64,000 nucleotides of DNA from JAFECT01 sp036501825 (GCA_036501825.1 DASXZP010000038.1:25977-89976); one strand, 5' to 3'. Counted from the stretch's first letter, positions 1 to 8,307 are shown. The notes: generated by a model from the sequence alone, not told the origin. A program made the numbers and translations.

Positions 1-250
1 GCGCACCGCGGGCGCGACCAAGAACGTGCTGGCGGGGGTGATGAACGCGTCGGCGGTGGTGGTTTTCCTGATCCTGTATCCAGTGCACTGGACCCAGGCG
101 GCCGTGGCGTGCGCGGGCGCCTTGGTCGGCGGGATCCTCGGCGGTGTGCTGCTAAAGCGCGTGAATGAGAAGCTGCTGCGCGGCGTGGTGGTCGCGATCG
201 GCCTCGTGCTGACCGTGGGCCTGTTCGTGAAGGCCTATCTCGCTAAATAA
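1..250 (+). CDS. Sulfite exporter TauE/SafE family permease, C-terminal part
   Basis: Partial gene cut by the window edge; the frame is open from base 2 and ends at a TAA. About 82 residues are visible. The segment contains the TKNVLAG-like turn followed by three hydrophobic stretches and a short basic loop (KRVNEKLLR), as at the end of TauE/SafE (DUF81) permeases, which move small anions such as sulfite or sulfoacetate across the inner membrane. It meets the YeiH-type permease tail to tail with an 8-bp overlap, so the two are not one operon, but both are putative sulfur-anion exporters. Substrate cannot be told from this fragment. Confidence 0.75.
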   Translation, partial: RTAGATKNVLAGVMNASAVVVFLILYPVHWTQAAVACAGALVGGILGGVLLKRVNEKLLRGVVVAIGLVLTVGLFVKAYLAK

Positions 251-1316
251 AATCGCGCAGCGCCACCGCGCCGAAGGCGATGGCCGCCAGCAGCAACAGA
301 CACACTGTCGCCGCCGCGCTCGCGCGCACGCCCGCACGCGCCACGGCCCGAAGATCGGTCGAGAGGCCCAGCGCCGCCATCGACAGCACCGTCAGCACGC
401 TGGTCGTGTCCGCGACCGGCTTCAGGATCGCAGTCGGGATCAGGCCCAGCGAACGCACGCCGGCCAACGCCAGAAACCCCACGATGAACCAGGGCACCAG
501 CCTGCGCACGTCGAGCTTGGCGTCCTGCGCCGGCTGTTCGCGCCGCCGCATCAGGATCGACAGCACCACCGAGACGGGCCCCAGCATCAGCACGCGCACG
601 AGCTTGACCAAGGTGCCCGTCTGCGACGCCACCGATCCGAGCGGCGACGTCGCCGCCAGCACCTGCGGCACCGCATAGATCGTCATCCCCGCCCAGGCGC
701 CGTACGCCACCGGCGTCATGTGCAGCGCCAGACCGATCAGCGGCATGGCGACCACGGCCACGACGCCCAACAGCGCGGTGAACGCGATGGAGGTGGCGAT
801 GTCTTCGCCGTCGGCGCCGATCACCGGCGCGACCGCAACGATGGCGGAGTTGCCGCAGATCGCGTTGCCGCAGGCGATCAGGGTCGCGGTCCGCCACTTC
901 AGACCGAGCGCGCGGCTGCAAACGTAACCGAGGCCGATCGCCACGGCGACCACGACGGCGATCAGCAGCATCAGCAAAGGCCCGATCGACCACAGGGTCG
1001 CCACGCTGACCGAGGCGCCCAGCAGCACCACGGCGACTTCCAGCAGGGTCTTGGCGGTAAAGGCGATCCCCGGCGCCGCGCGCACGCCCGGCCGCCAGAA
1101 CACCCGCAACACCGCCCCGATCAGGATGGCAAGCACCAGGCTCTCGAGCCAAGCGCGCTTGAACAGGTGCTCCTCGCCCGCCTGCAGCGCGGTGGCCGCC
1201 AGGCTCACCAGCCCGCAGGCAATGAACCCGGGCAGCAGGCGCAAGATGATCCTCGGCAGAGCCGCAAGGCCCTCCCTCCGTACAGGCTGCACTGAAGAAT
1301 CGCGTCGTGTCGGCAA
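243..1316 (-). CDS. YeiH/UPF0324 family putative sulfate exporter, integral membrane protein
   Basis: 357 residues with about ten hydrophobic segments. Family hallmarks are the TAKTLLEVAVVLLGASVS stretch near residue 87 and the CGNAICGNSAI motif in the middle, followed by APVIGA. These are typical of the UPF0324/YeiH family, inner-membrane permeases often annotated as sulfate exporters. The drawn start is TTG, with a weak purine run (GGGCGGGA) upstream; an internal GTG eight codons later is an alternative. It converges on a TauE/SafE permease, and adjacency of two putative sulfur-anion permeases is suggestive. Actual transport activity of the family is poorly established. Confidence 0.85.
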   Translation of the reverse strand: MPTRRDSSVQPVRREGLAALPRIILRLLPGFIACGLVSLAATALQAGEEHLFKRAWLESLVLAILIGAVLRVFWRPGVRAAPGIAFTAKTLLEVAVVLLGASVSVATLWSIGPLLMLLIAVVVAVAIGLGYVCSRALGLKWRTATLIACGNAICGNSAIVAVAPVIGADGEDIATSIAFTALLGVVAVVAMPLIGLALHMTPVAYGAWAGMTIYAVPQVLAATSPLGSVASQTGTLVKLVRVLMLGPVSVVLSILMRRREQPAQDAKLDVRRLVPWFIVGFLALAGVRSLGLIPTAILKPVADTTSVLTVLSMAALGLSTDLRAVARAGVRASAAATVCLLLLAAIAFGAVALRDFI

Positions 1317-1425
1317 GCCGTCCCGCCCTCGGGCCCGGCCAAGCGCCGACTCCCGATCACGCCCTCGGATTAGTCCCGCCCGAGCGATCTGGAAAGCGCT
1401 CCGCCGTTTTAGGCGGCGCGGCTCG

Positions 1426-2640
1426 CTATTTCGGCGTCAGGCGGAAGAGGCCGCCGGACTGTTCGTCGGCGATGACCCAAAGCGCGCCGTCGGGCGCTTC
1501 TTCCACGTCCCGGATGCGGTGACCCATTTTCCAGCGCTCCGCCGAGGCGGCGCTGGCGCCCTTGATGACGATGCGGCTCAGGGACTGGGTGGCGAGGCCG
1601 CTGACGAAAGCCGACCCGTCCCACTGCGGGAACATCTTGCCGTGGTAGAACATCAGGTTCCCCGGCGCGATCACCGGCGTCCAGTAGAGGACGGGCTTCT
1701 GCAGGTCCGGGCGGGTGTCGGGGCTCGGGATCGGAACGCCGTTGTAGTTGACCGCGTAGGACACCAGAGGCCAGCCGTAGTTCTTGCCCGGCTCGATCAG
1801 GTTCAGTTCGTCGCCGCCGCGCGGACCGTGTTCGACCTCCCACAGGCGTCCGTCGGGCGCGAAGGCCAGGCCGTAGGGCGTACGGTGACCGCTGGTCCAG
1901 GTTTCGGCCGGCGTCAGGTTCGGTCCGGGGAAGGTGTAGGTGCGCACGACGGGTGCGGTCTTGGCCTTCTCCGTGTCCTCCGGCGGATCGATAATCGGAA
2001 TGCTTTGGGCGCCGGTTTTGCCGGCCATCGGATTGCCGGGCGCCGGCTTGCCGTCGAGAGTCAGGCGCAGAATCTTGCCGAGCGGCGAATTCGGATCCTG
2101 AGCCGGCGTCATCCGCTGACGTTCGCCGACGGTGAGGAACAGATATTTGTCGTCGGGCGAGAACGCGATCTGGGCGCCGAACTGACCGCCCTTGCCGCCG
2201 GCGGCGTCGCGCCAGATCACCTTGAGATCCTGCAGGCTGGCGCCGCTTTTCTCGAGCGACAGTCTGGCGCGTGCGAGCGCGAGACTCGAGCCGCCTTCGT
2301 GCGGTTCGGCATAGGTGAGGTAGATCAGGTGGTCGCTCGCATAGTGTCGCGACGCGAACACGCCGAGCAGGCCGCCCTGCCCATGGGCGACCACAGCCGG
2401 GACGTTGGCGACCGGCGTCTTCTCACCCTGCTGGGTGACCAGCCAGAGCGGTCCGCCCTTCTCGGTGATCAGCATCCGACCGTCGGGCAGGAAGGCGATG
2501 CGCCAAGGCAGCTTGAACGTCGCCACCTGGGTCATGGTGAACGGGACGCCGGCTTCCGGCGCGTGGCTTCCGATGTTGACCTGGGCCATGGCGGCCGTGG
2601 CGGTCAGAGCCAGCGCGAGGGTCGGCACTACGAACTTCAT
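1426..2640 (-). CDS. PQQ-dependent sugar dehydrogenase (soluble aldose dehydrogenase, YliI type), periplasmic
   Basis: 404 residues from an ATG that opens a clear signal peptide (KFVVPTLALALTATAAMAQ). The mature part is a six-bladed beta-propeller: RIAFLPDGRMLITEK opens blade one, and GHRTPYGLAFAPDGRLWEVEHGPRGGDELN with its conserved His/Arg and Gly-Asp-Glu-Leu-Asn matches the PQQ/Ca binding region of soluble glucose/aldose dehydrogenases. Such enzymes oxidise aldoses to lactones using PQQ in the periplasm. A longer in-frame ATG lies 11 codons upstream but would spoil the signal peptide. The chosen ATG overlaps the stop of a hydrolase-like remnant (TGATG), suggesting it once followed, or still is coupled to, that frame. 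Confidence 0.9.
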   Translation of the reverse strand: MKFVVPTLALALTATAAMAQVNIGSHAPEAGVPFTMTQVATFKLPWRIAFLPDGRMLITEKGGPLWLVTQQGEKTPVANVPAVVAHGQGGLLGVFASRHYASDHLIYLTYAEPHEGGSSLALARARLSLEKSGASLQDLKVIWRDAAGGKGGQFGAQIAFSPDDKYLFLTVGERQRMTPAQDPNSPLGKILRLTLDGKPAPGNPMAGKTGAQSIPIIDPPEDTEKAKTAPVVRTYTFPGPNLTPAETWTSGHRTPYGLAFAPDGRLWEVEHGPRGGDELNLIEPGKNYGWPLVSYAVNYNGVPIPSPDTRPDLQKPVLYWTPVIAPGNLMFYHGKMFPQWDGSAFVSGLATQSLSRIVIKGASAASAERWKMGHRIRDVEEAPDGALWVIADEQSGGLFRLTPK

Positions 2641-2807
2641 CACAAGACTCCGGAAAATCGGGTTTCTGTGCACCGAGGCTGGGCCGCTTCAATGACGCCG
2701 GCGACCTCGTCCGGATGCGACAGCATCATCACGTGGGAAGCGCCTTCGCTACAGTACGATGGCCCGGGCCGCATCAGGGACGCGACGGCAAGCAGGGACT
2801 TCCACAT
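2640..2807 (-). pseudogene. Remnant of an alpha/beta-hydrolase C-terminus
   Basis: A 55-codon open frame on the minus strand ends in TGA that overlaps the ATG of the sugar dehydrogenase. Its second half reads ASHVMMLSHPDEVAGVIEAA, which is the typical last catalytic-His segment and C-terminal helix of alpha/beta-hydrolases (GxSHxxMLSxPxEVAxxI). Nothing resembling the core of the fold (nucleophile elbow, GXSXG) lies upstream; instead the ClC gene ends about 85 bp away. I read it as the 3' stub of a gene whose body was deleted. It could alternatively be a small coupled leader peptide. Confidence 0.5.
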
Positions 2808-2892
2808 CTGGGGCTCCGTCAGAAGGGCGGTCGTCCCGGCATTGTAGCGCCGCGCGGGCGCGGCGTCATGCGCACCCTCACGACGCGATCGC

Positions 2893-4728
2893 CTAGTCGG
2901 CGAGCGCGGCGGTCGTTTCCGGGGCCTTCGTCCGCTTTTGTTTGCCGCGTGTGCGCACGCGTTCGGGCCCCAGGACCCGGCTTCGGATCTTCAGCAGGTC
3001 CTTGCGCGCCACAAGGCCCACGACGCGATCGCTGCCGTGCTCGACCACCGGTGCGCGGCCGAGGTCGGCGGCGACCATCAAGTCCGCCAGCGCGCCGACC
3101 AGGTCGTCGGGATGACCCACCACCAGGTCCGCGTCCGAGGCTACGTCGTAGAGCGTCGCGCCCTCGTGGCCGCCTTCGCGGCGCCAGCGGAGCACGTTCG
3201 CGCGCGCGACAATGCCCTTCAAACGACCCGCGTCGTCGATCAGCGGATAGGACTTGTGGCGATGTTCGTCCGAGGTGAAGAAGCGCACTGCGGCGTCGAC
3301 GGTCATGGTCGCGGACAGGGTGTCGGCGGGCTGAACCATCACTTCCGACACGCGCATCACTTCGTACGGATCGACGCTGTATTCCCGCGTCAGATGCAGA
3401 CCGCGCCGCGAAATCTTCTCGGTGAGGATCGAGCGCTTCAGCAACAGCACCGTCACGCCGTAAGCCGCGCCCGTGGCCGCCAGCATCGGCAGGATCGCCG
3501 CGCCCTGACCGGTCAGCTCGACGGCGAACATGGCGCCGGTGAGCGGGGCGCGCATGGTCCCGCCCATCATCCCGGCCATCGCCACCAGAGCCCAGAAGCC
3601 CGGATCGCCCGGCAGCCAGTGCGCTTCGACGATTCCCAGCGCGCCGCCGAGGATCAGCAAGGGCGCGAGCACGCCGCCCGACGTGCCCGACGATAGCGCC
3701 ACCAACCAGACCGCCGCCTTCACGACAAGGATCAACGCCGCTTCGCCGATGCGCATCCGCCCCGCCAGCATGTCGCCAATGACGCCGTAGCCGACGCCCA
3801 GCGCGCGGGGCTCGACCAGGCCGCCGATGCCGACGAAGACGCCGCCGATCGCCGGGCGCCACATCCAATGCACCGGCGCGTGTTCGAACAGGTCTTCGCA
3901 GGCGTAGAGCAGACGGGTGAGCAGGCCGGATTGAAGGCCCGCCGCGATACCGACGACGACGCAGAGCAGCAAAATCTGCCAGGTCATCGCTGGAATCGAT
4001 TGCAAGGCGAACAGCGGGCCGTGGCCGAACAGCCACGGACGCAAGCACGCCGCAGCGATCACGGCGGTCACGACCGGCAGGAAGCTGCGAGGCTTCCATT
4101 CGAACAGCAACAGTTCGACGGCAAGCAACACCGCGGCCGCAGGCGTGCCGAAGATGGCGGTCATGCCGGCGGCGGCGCCGGCGACCAGCAGCGTCTTGCG
4201 CTCCGCCGCAGTCATCCGGAACTGCTGCGCGAACAGCGACCCCAGCGCGCCGCCGGTCATGATGATCGGGCCCTCGGCGCCGAACGGTCCGCCGGTGCCG
4301 ATGGCGATGGCCGAAGACAGCGGCTTCAGGATGGCGACGCGGGCGGACATGCGGCTCTCGCCGATCAGGATCGCTTCGATCGCCTCTGGGATGCCGTGAC
4401 CGCGGATCTTCTCCGAGCCGTAGCGCGCCATCAGGCCGATGATCAGGCCGCCGATCGCCGGCGCCAGCACCATCCAGACGCCGCGATGGGCGTGGGCCAG
4501 GTCGACCATGCCGGTTCCGAACCGGCCGAACCAGACGAAGTTGCCGACCAGGTTGATCAGTTTCAGAAGCACCCAGGCGGCAAACGCGCTGGCCGCGCCG
4601 ATCGCCGCCGCCATGGCGGCCAGCAGCAGGACTCTCAGGTCCGCGGTGAAGTCGCCCAACCGGCGACGCTCGGTGCGGACAAACGAATGCGCTGCGGCTT
4701 CACGGGACACCCCGCCCGGCTGAGACAT
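2893..4728 (-). CDS. ClC-family chloride channel/transporter with two C-terminal CBS domains
   Basis: 611 residues. The membrane domain (about 30-440) shows the ClC selectivity motifs: GHGIP at 110-114, GPFGAEGP at 147-154 with the gating glutamate E152, and GTSGGVLAPLL later on. After it, two CBS modules (about 450-590) end in a basic tail. ClC proteins conduct or exchange chloride (or fluoride/nitrate) for protons across the inner membrane, and the CBS pair often senses adenine nucleotides. The Ser of the classical GSGIP is replaced by His, so ion preference may differ from E. coli ClcA. ATG start preceded by a short leader; transcribed alone or with the upstream HdeD-like gene. Confidence 0.92.
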   Translation of the reverse strand: MSQPGGVSREAAAHSFVRTERRRLGDFTADLRVLLLAAMAAAIGAASAFAAWVLLKLINLVGNFVWFGRFGTGMVDLAHAHRGVWMVLAPAIGGLIIGLMARYGSEKIRGHGIPEAIEAILIGESRMSARVAILKPLSSAIAIGTGGPFGAEGPIIMTGGALGSLFAQQFRMTAAERKTLLVAGAAAGMTAIFGTPAAAVLLAVELLLFEWKPRSFLPVVTAVIAAACLRPWLFGHGPLFALQSIPAMTWQILLLCVVVGIAAGLQSGLLTRLLYACEDLFEHAPVHWMWRPAIGGVFVGIGGLVEPRALGVGYGVIGDMLAGRMRIGEAALILVVKAAVWLVALSSGTSGGVLAPLLILGGALGIVEAHWLPGDPGFWALVAMAGMMGGTMRAPLTGAMFAVELTGQGAAILPMLAATGAAYGVTVLLLKRSILTEKISRRGLHLTREYSVDPYEVMRVSEVMVQPADTLSATMTVDAAVRFFTSDEHRHKSYPLIDDAGRLKGIVARANVLRWRREGGHEGATLYDVASDADLVVGHPDDLVGALADLMVAADLGRAPVVEHGSDRVVGLVARKDLLKIRSRVLGPERVRTRGKQKRTKAPETTAALAD

Positions 4729-4816
4729 GGAAAACCTTTAGGCCAAGGAACCGCGAGGGGGAGCGCGGCGTGGCCGTGGATATATCGCATTGCGATATGG
4801 GACAAGGGGGGCAGTT

Positions 4817-4838
4817 CTCTCCCGCGTAGGCGGGAGAG
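4817..4838. repeat. Short perfect hairpin (CTCTCCCGC / GCGGGAGAG)
   Basis: Nine-base arms with a four-base loop (GTAG), lying between the HdeD-like gene and the ClC gene. On the minus strand it follows the stop of the HdeD-like gene by about 30 bp and could slow or stop transcription, but there is no T-run. Similar CTCTCCCGC-type hairpins are common dispersed repeats in alphaproteobacterial genomes (general knowledge). Confidence 0.6.
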
Positions 4839-4869
4839 GTTGCGTCAAATAAGAGCCTCGGATTGGTCG

Positions 4870-5433
4870 CTAGGCGCCTGGACCCCGCTTCGCGGCCAAC
4901 CCCAGCGCCAGGTAGGTCACGCCGGAGCTGAGGAAGTTTATCCCGATCAGGATGCCCAGGGTGATCAGCGACGTCGCGGGCCAGCCCACGAGGATGGCAA
5001 GCGACAGCACGATGCTGGCCAGCGCCGAGAGCAGGATCCACGTCCAGCCGGACGCGGGACGCAGCTCGAACGCGAACGCCATTTCAGACGCGCCCTGCAG
5101 CATGAACAGCATGCCTAGGATGAGCGTGATCACCACTTCGCCGGCGACGGGCCTCGCCAGCATGTAGGCGCCCGCGCCGATGCACAGCAGGCCGAAGAGC
5201 AGTAGTCCGAAGGACGGACGGGCGGCGTTGATGGCGAAGGCGGTATAGACCGCGACCACGCCGGCGATGACCAGCAGCCAGCCGACGAACAGCGCGACGG
5301 CGAGGGTGGAGACCATCGGGTACACCAGGGCGACGATCCCAATGAGGGCGAAGGCGACGCCAAGCCACACAAGCCGGCCGGCGCTGGCGCGGACCTGCTG
5401 AACGAACGGATTTTCCATGGTGGACGAAGTCAC
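4870..5433 (-). CDS. HdeD family acid-resistance-like membrane protein
   Basis: 187 residues, six hydrophobic helices in pairs (LVWLGVAFALIGIVALVYP, LAVALFVGWLLVIAGVVAVYTAF, then four more), the pattern of the HdeD/DUF308 family. In E. coli HdeD is an inner-membrane protein linked to acid resistance at high cell density; elsewhere the role is unknown. A GTG start is chosen because AAGGAG sits 7 bases upstream; the ATG five codons later has no such site. The N-terminal half contains a proline after each first helix (YPMVS, ARPVAG) as in relatives. It is transcribed divergently from dusA. Confidence 0.85.
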   Translation of the reverse strand: MTSSTMENPFVQQVRASAGRLVWLGVAFALIGIVALVYPMVSTLAVALFVGWLLVIAGVVAVYTAFAINAARPSFGLLLFGLLCIGAGAYMLARPVAGEVVITLILGMLFMLQGASEMAFAFELRPASGWTWILLSALASIVLSLAILVGWPATSLITLGILIGINFLSSGVTYLALGLAAKRGPGA

Positions 5434-5628
5434 TGGCCGCTCCTTTGCGGATGAAGGCCGCCCCGGACGCCGTGCCCAGGACATGACGACCGTTTTGTAA
5501 CACCGAGTCCGGCTGGAGCCGAATTCACCCGATCCGCCAGGGATGGGCGATGGATTGGGGGGCCGCTTTTCTCTAGTATTTCCGGAGTTTCGCGCCTGCC
5601 CGGCGCCGGCTGTCGAAGGTCGAGCCCC

Positions 5629-6636
5629 TTGTCCTACCGTTTCTCCGTCGCGCCGATGATGGACTGGACCGACCGGCATTGCCGGGCGTTTCACCGGATG
5701 CTGACGCGCCGGACGCGGCTCTATACCGAGATGGTCACCACCGGGGCGGTGATCCATGGCGATCGGGGCCGGCTGTTGGGTTTCGATGCGGTGGAACATC
5801 CCGTGGCGCTGCAACTCGGTGGCTCCGAGCCCAAGGACCTGGCCGAGGCGGCGCGGATCGGCGAAGCGCTGGGCTATGACGAGATCAACCTCAACGTCGG
5901 TTGTCCGTCCGACCGGGTGCAGTCGGGGCGCTTCGGCGCCTGTCTGATGCGCGAGCCCACGCTGGTGGCCGAGGGCGTGCACGCCATGCTGTCGGCGGTG
6001 CGCATCCCCGTCACCGTGAAATGCCGCATCGGCGTCGACGATCAGGAGCCGCAGGTCGCGCTGTTCGATCTGGTCGATCGCTGCGCCGCGGCAGGCGCGA
6101 GCGTGTTCGTGGTGCATGCGCGCAAGGCTTGGCTCGATGGTTTGAGCCCGAAGGAAAATCGCGACGTGCCGCCGCTCGACTATGCGCTGGTCTATCGGCT
6201 TAAGCGTGAACGCCCCGCGCTCACCATCGTGATCAACGGCGGCGTGGCCTCGCTCGACGAGGCGCAAGCGCATCTGACGCAGGTGGACGGCGCCATGCTC
6301 GGCCGCGCGGCCTATCACGAGCCGGCGATCCTGGGTGACGCGGACCGTCGCTTCTTCGATGCTGCGGCGCCGAGCGTGGATCCGTTCGAGGCGGTGGAAC
6401 GCTACAAGCCCTATCTGGCCGCACGCCTGGCGGAAGGCGTCCCGATGCACGCCATGACGCGGCACATGCTGGGGCTGATGCACGGACGCCCGGGCGCACG
6501 GACCTGGCGACGCATCCTCACCGTCGAGACCGTCGATCGAACGAGCGGGCTGGAGGTGGTCGATCGCGCGCTTGACGCGGTGCGTACGGCGACTGAAGCG
6601 CGTGACCTGCGAACGCCGCTGTCCGCCTTCGGTTAG
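5629..6636 (+). CDS. dusA: tRNA-dihydrouridine(20/20a) synthase DusA
   Basis: 335 residues. FMN-dependent reductase that converts uridine 20/20a in the tRNA D-loop to dihydrouridine. The N-terminal APMMDWTDRHCRAFHR is diagnostic for the DusA subgroup; the general-acid cysteine is C92 in NVGCPSDRVQSG, and VKCRIG and INGG complete the flavin site of the TIM barrel. The helical C-terminal tRNA-binding domain is present (RHMLGLMHGRPGARTWRR). The TTG start is supported by GAAGG nine bases before it and by the fit of the N-terminus to the family. It faces the aspartic protease gene, overlapping its end by 4 bp. Confidence 0.95.
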   Translation: MSYRFSVAPMMDWTDRHCRAFHRMLTRRTRLYTEMVTTGAVIHGDRGRLLGFDAVEHPVALQLGGSEPKDLAEAARIGEALGYDEINLNVGCPSDRVQSGRFGACLMREPTLVAEGVHAMLSAVRIPVTVKCRIGVDDQEPQVALFDLVDRCAAAGASVFVVHARKAWLDGLSPKENRDVPPLDYALVYRLKRERPALTIVINGGVASLDEAQAHLTQVDGAMLGRAAYHEPAILGDADRRFFDAAAPSVDPFEAVERYKPYLAARLAEGVPMHAMTRHMLGLMHGRPGARTWRRILTVETVDRTSGLEVVDRALDAVRTATEARDLRTPLSAFG

Positions 6637-7169
6637 GGGCGCAGGATCAGGGCGTTCTGGCTGGCCTCGAACTTCGACAGCCGTCCCAGATAGGTCATGC
6701 CGAGCAGCGAGGTCTGCAGGCCGTTGGTGAGCACCAGGGCGGAGACGTGGTCCACCCGCGCGCCGGCGACCGACACGTAATCCAGGTCGACCTTGGCGGC
6801 CTTGGACATGCCTGCGGCGGTCGAGACCGAGCGATCGAAGGTCAGGGTCGACAGGTCGATGCCCAGGCGGCGTGCGTCGTCGCCGGTCAGGGCCACGTCG
6901 GTGGCGCCGGTGTCGACCAGGAAGCGGACCGAGTGGCCGTTGACCTCGGCCTCGGCCCAGAAGTGGCCATCGGCGGCCTTGGTGACCTCGGCGGTCGAGG
7001 CGTGGTGCTCGACCACGGCGGCGGCGGCCGTGGAGGACGTCGGCGCGGCGTCAGCGGCCTGGGCGGCTGAGCGGTCCTGGCCATAGCTGGCGTTGAACAG
7101 GATGACGCCCTTGGCGGCGGCTACGGCGCACAGCACGGCGGCGGCTAGGATGGCGATATGCTTCAACAT
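6633..7169 (-). CDS. Retropepsin-like (clan AA) aspartic protease, TIGR02281 type, membrane-anchored
   Basis: 178 residues. An N-terminal hydrophobic segment (about 4-26) anchors or exports the protein, an Ala-rich linker follows, then a single retropepsin lobe starting at about residue 66. FLVDTGATDVAL carries the catalytic Asp at 86 (DTGA), and LLGMTYLGRL is the conserved second-hydrophobic glycine motif. A single lobe means it must dimerise to form an active site, as in retroviral proteases. Family members in alphaproteobacteria are periplasm-facing and mostly uncharacterised. Convergent with dusA. Confidence 0.88.
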   Translation of the reverse strand: MLKHIAILAAAVLCAVAAAKGVILFNASYGQDRSAAQAADAAPTSSTAAAAVVEHHASTAEVTKAADGHFWAEAEVNGHSVRFLVDTGATDVALTGDDARRLGIDLSTLTFDRSVSTAAGMSKAAKVDLDYVSVAGARVDHVSALVLTNGLQTSLLGMTYLGRLSKFEASQNALILRP

Positions 7170-7250
7170 GGCTCCGCCCAGTCGCGCCGTTCTCGGCGCC
7201 GGATTGCGGGGGCACCCTAGCGGGGTGTGGTTTGCATCCGGTGAACGAGG

Positions 7251-7451
7251 CTAGCGCCCGGGCCGGCGCGGAACCCGGTCGCGGCGTTCGGGCAGACGCC
7301 GCATGATCTCGGCCCGTTCGGCGTCGGAAAAGCCGGCCCAGCCTGCGATTTCCCCAAGGGTTCGCAGGCAGCCCACGCAGAGACCGCTGGCGCCGTCGAC
7401 CACGCAGAGACGGACGCAGGGAGAGGCGATAGGGGGCTTGGGATCAGTCAC
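7251..7451 (-). CDS. DUF1289 small cysteine-motif protein
   Basis: 66 residues: SPCVRLCVVDGASGLCVGCLRT carries the four cysteines (C-x3-C-x8-C-x2-C) that define DUF1289, followed by the conserved EIAGWxxxSDAERxxIxxxLP helix and a basic tail. The cysteines probably bind zinc or an Fe-S cluster; function unknown. About 80 bp separates it from the downstream protease gene on the same strand, so co-transcription is possible. Confidence 0.85.
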   Translation of the reverse strand: MTDPKPPIASPCVRLCVVDGASGLCVGCLRTLGEIAGWAGFSDAERAEIMRRLPERRDRVPRRPGR

Positions 7452-7593
7452 CGGCAGCGATTACCCCGAGATTACAGGAAAGTCATAAGATTACGCTCAA
7501 GTAATAAGTCACTATGACCTATCCTTAATTTGAAACGAGCCGACGATTAGAGCATCTACCCGGCCAACGACAACTCAAACAGAGGACCTGGTC
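7452..7593 (+). promoter_or_regulatory. AT-rich upstream region of a tiny gene, with a GTCA-CTA-TGAC dyad
   Basis: Between two divergent start sites. It is clearly AT-richer than its surroundings. A GTCACTATGAC inverted repeat (4-bp arms, 3-base centre) lies at 7508-7518 and a TTGAAA-like hexamer near 7530. Likely carries promoters for both the DUF1289 gene and the small ORF at 7594; the exact elements cannot be assigned by eye. Confidence 0.35.
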
Positions 7594-7668
7594 ATGCACA
7601 CCTTCGTCGGACTCACCACCTTCTTCCTGGCCGCCTGCATCGCCGTCGCCACCAGCGGCGTGATCTGA
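7594..7668 (+). CDS. Putative 24-residue membrane microprotein
   Basis: ATG preceded by AGAGGACC (a Shine-Dalgarno-like run about 8 bases upstream) opens 24 codons: MHTFVGLTTFFLAACIAVAT then SGVI and TGA. Almost the whole peptide is one hydrophobic helix, as in small membrane proteins. It sits just after an AT-rich promoter-like stretch and just before a perfect hairpin (7686-7706), so a monocistronic small-gene unit is plausible. No family recognised; conservation across relatives would decide whether it is real. Confidence 0.5.
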   Translation: MHTFVGLTTFFLAACIAVATSGVI

Positions 7669-7685
7669 TCTCAGTTCGCCGGGCT

Positions 7686-7706
7686 GGGCCGCCGTAGAGG
7701 CGGCCC
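7686..7706 (+). terminator. Perfect 8-bp GC hairpin after the 24-codon gene
   Basis: GGGCCGCC, a five-base loop GTAGA, then GGCGGCCC, 18 bases after the TGA of the microprotein frame. There is only a short TT after the stem, so it is a weak intrinsic terminator or an RNA-stabilising stem. Confidence 0.5.
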
Positions 7707-8085
7707 TTCGGCGCCCGAATCAAAGGATTTCCACAACGACCGATCCGGTTCCCTTGCGCTCTTCTAGTCGAAAGCTTTCGCTCGATTGAACCTGTTTGCC
7801 GAACCGTGAAGCCCCCGAAAACTGCCCCGCTGTTAAGATTTCAGCCACTTTTGCACCCCGACAAAGCTGCTAGGAATTTCATTATCGCTATGTTTTTAAA
7901 TCACAAAATATGATTGCGTCATTCTGACCCTCAAATTTTTTCGCTCCGAACCCTGATTAGTTCTTGCGTTTTATGACAGATGTACGACATTAGTCCTCGA
8001 CGCGCTGACGACTGGGAGGGTGAGAGTCCCTGGGAGCCGCGACGTGTCTCTTTCTGGCTTCACCGCTGGTCAAGGAGACCCGGAC
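7707..8085 (+). other. AT-rich 380-bp intergenic island and structured leader of a small gene
   Basis: No gene is apparent. Base composition drops well below the rest of the window between about 7770 and 7990 (runs such as TTTTTAAATCACAAAATATG). It contains the perfect 12-bp palindrome CGAAAGCTTTCG (7769-7780). The last 100 bases form a possible leader: GGGAGGGTGAGAGTCCC can fold, and GGTC-AAGGA-GACC (8068-8080) places the ribosome-binding AAGGAG of the next gene in a hairpin loop. It may hold promoters, a small RNA or a regulated leader. No known riboswitch consensus was recognised. Confidence 0.45.
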
Positions 8086-8235
8086 ATGAACAACAAAGAC
8101 GAAAAGATCCTGCAACACGCCATGACATCCTTCGCCCTGATCGGCGGGATGTTCGGCAACCCGCGCATCCCCGGCCGCGGCCGGGTCGAAAGTCGCCCCC
8201 AAGACTACGTTCCGGCCCCGCGTAAGGGTCGCTGA
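8086..8235 (+). CDS. Hypothetical 49-residue basic protein
   Basis: ATG with AAGGAG nine bases upstream; the ribosome-binding site can sit in the loop of a small hairpin. The peptide has a charged start (MNNKDEKILQHAMTSFALIGG) and a Pro/Gly/Arg-rich tail (RIPGRGRVESRPQDYVPAP). Charge +5 or so, no signal peptide, no cysteine. A perfect terminator hairpin follows within 30 bp, so this is a free-standing small gene with its own leader. Not a family I recognise. Confidence 0.6.
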   Translation: MNNKDEKILQHAMTSFALIGGMFGNPRIPGRGRVESRPQDYVPAPRKGR

Positions 8236-8262
8236 ACCTCCACCAAGCCAACTGACATCGCG

Positions 8263-8300
8263 AGCCCCGGCCTTTGCAAAGGCCGGGGCTTCGTGTTTTC
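8263..8300 (+). terminator. Strong rho-independent terminator
   Basis: A perfect inverted repeat of AGCCCCGGCCTTT with its complement (8263-8290, TGCA at the centre) is followed by TCGTGTTTT. It closes the small-protein transcript and lies just before the crotonase start, which therefore needs its own promoter or read-through. Confidence 0.85.
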
Positions 8301-8307
8301 AGGGTCC

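Noticed and set aside
235..1152. Second frame within the YeiH gene giving an Arg/Gly-rich product
   Set aside because: Shadow frame; the overlapping frame has clear TM helices and family motifs.
7930..8085. Known riboswitch in the leader of the 49-residue gene
   Set aside because: The GGTGAGAGTCC stretch does not fit TPP, SAM-II, SAH, cobalamin or other consensus patterns I can recall, and the downstream gene gives no metabolic clue.
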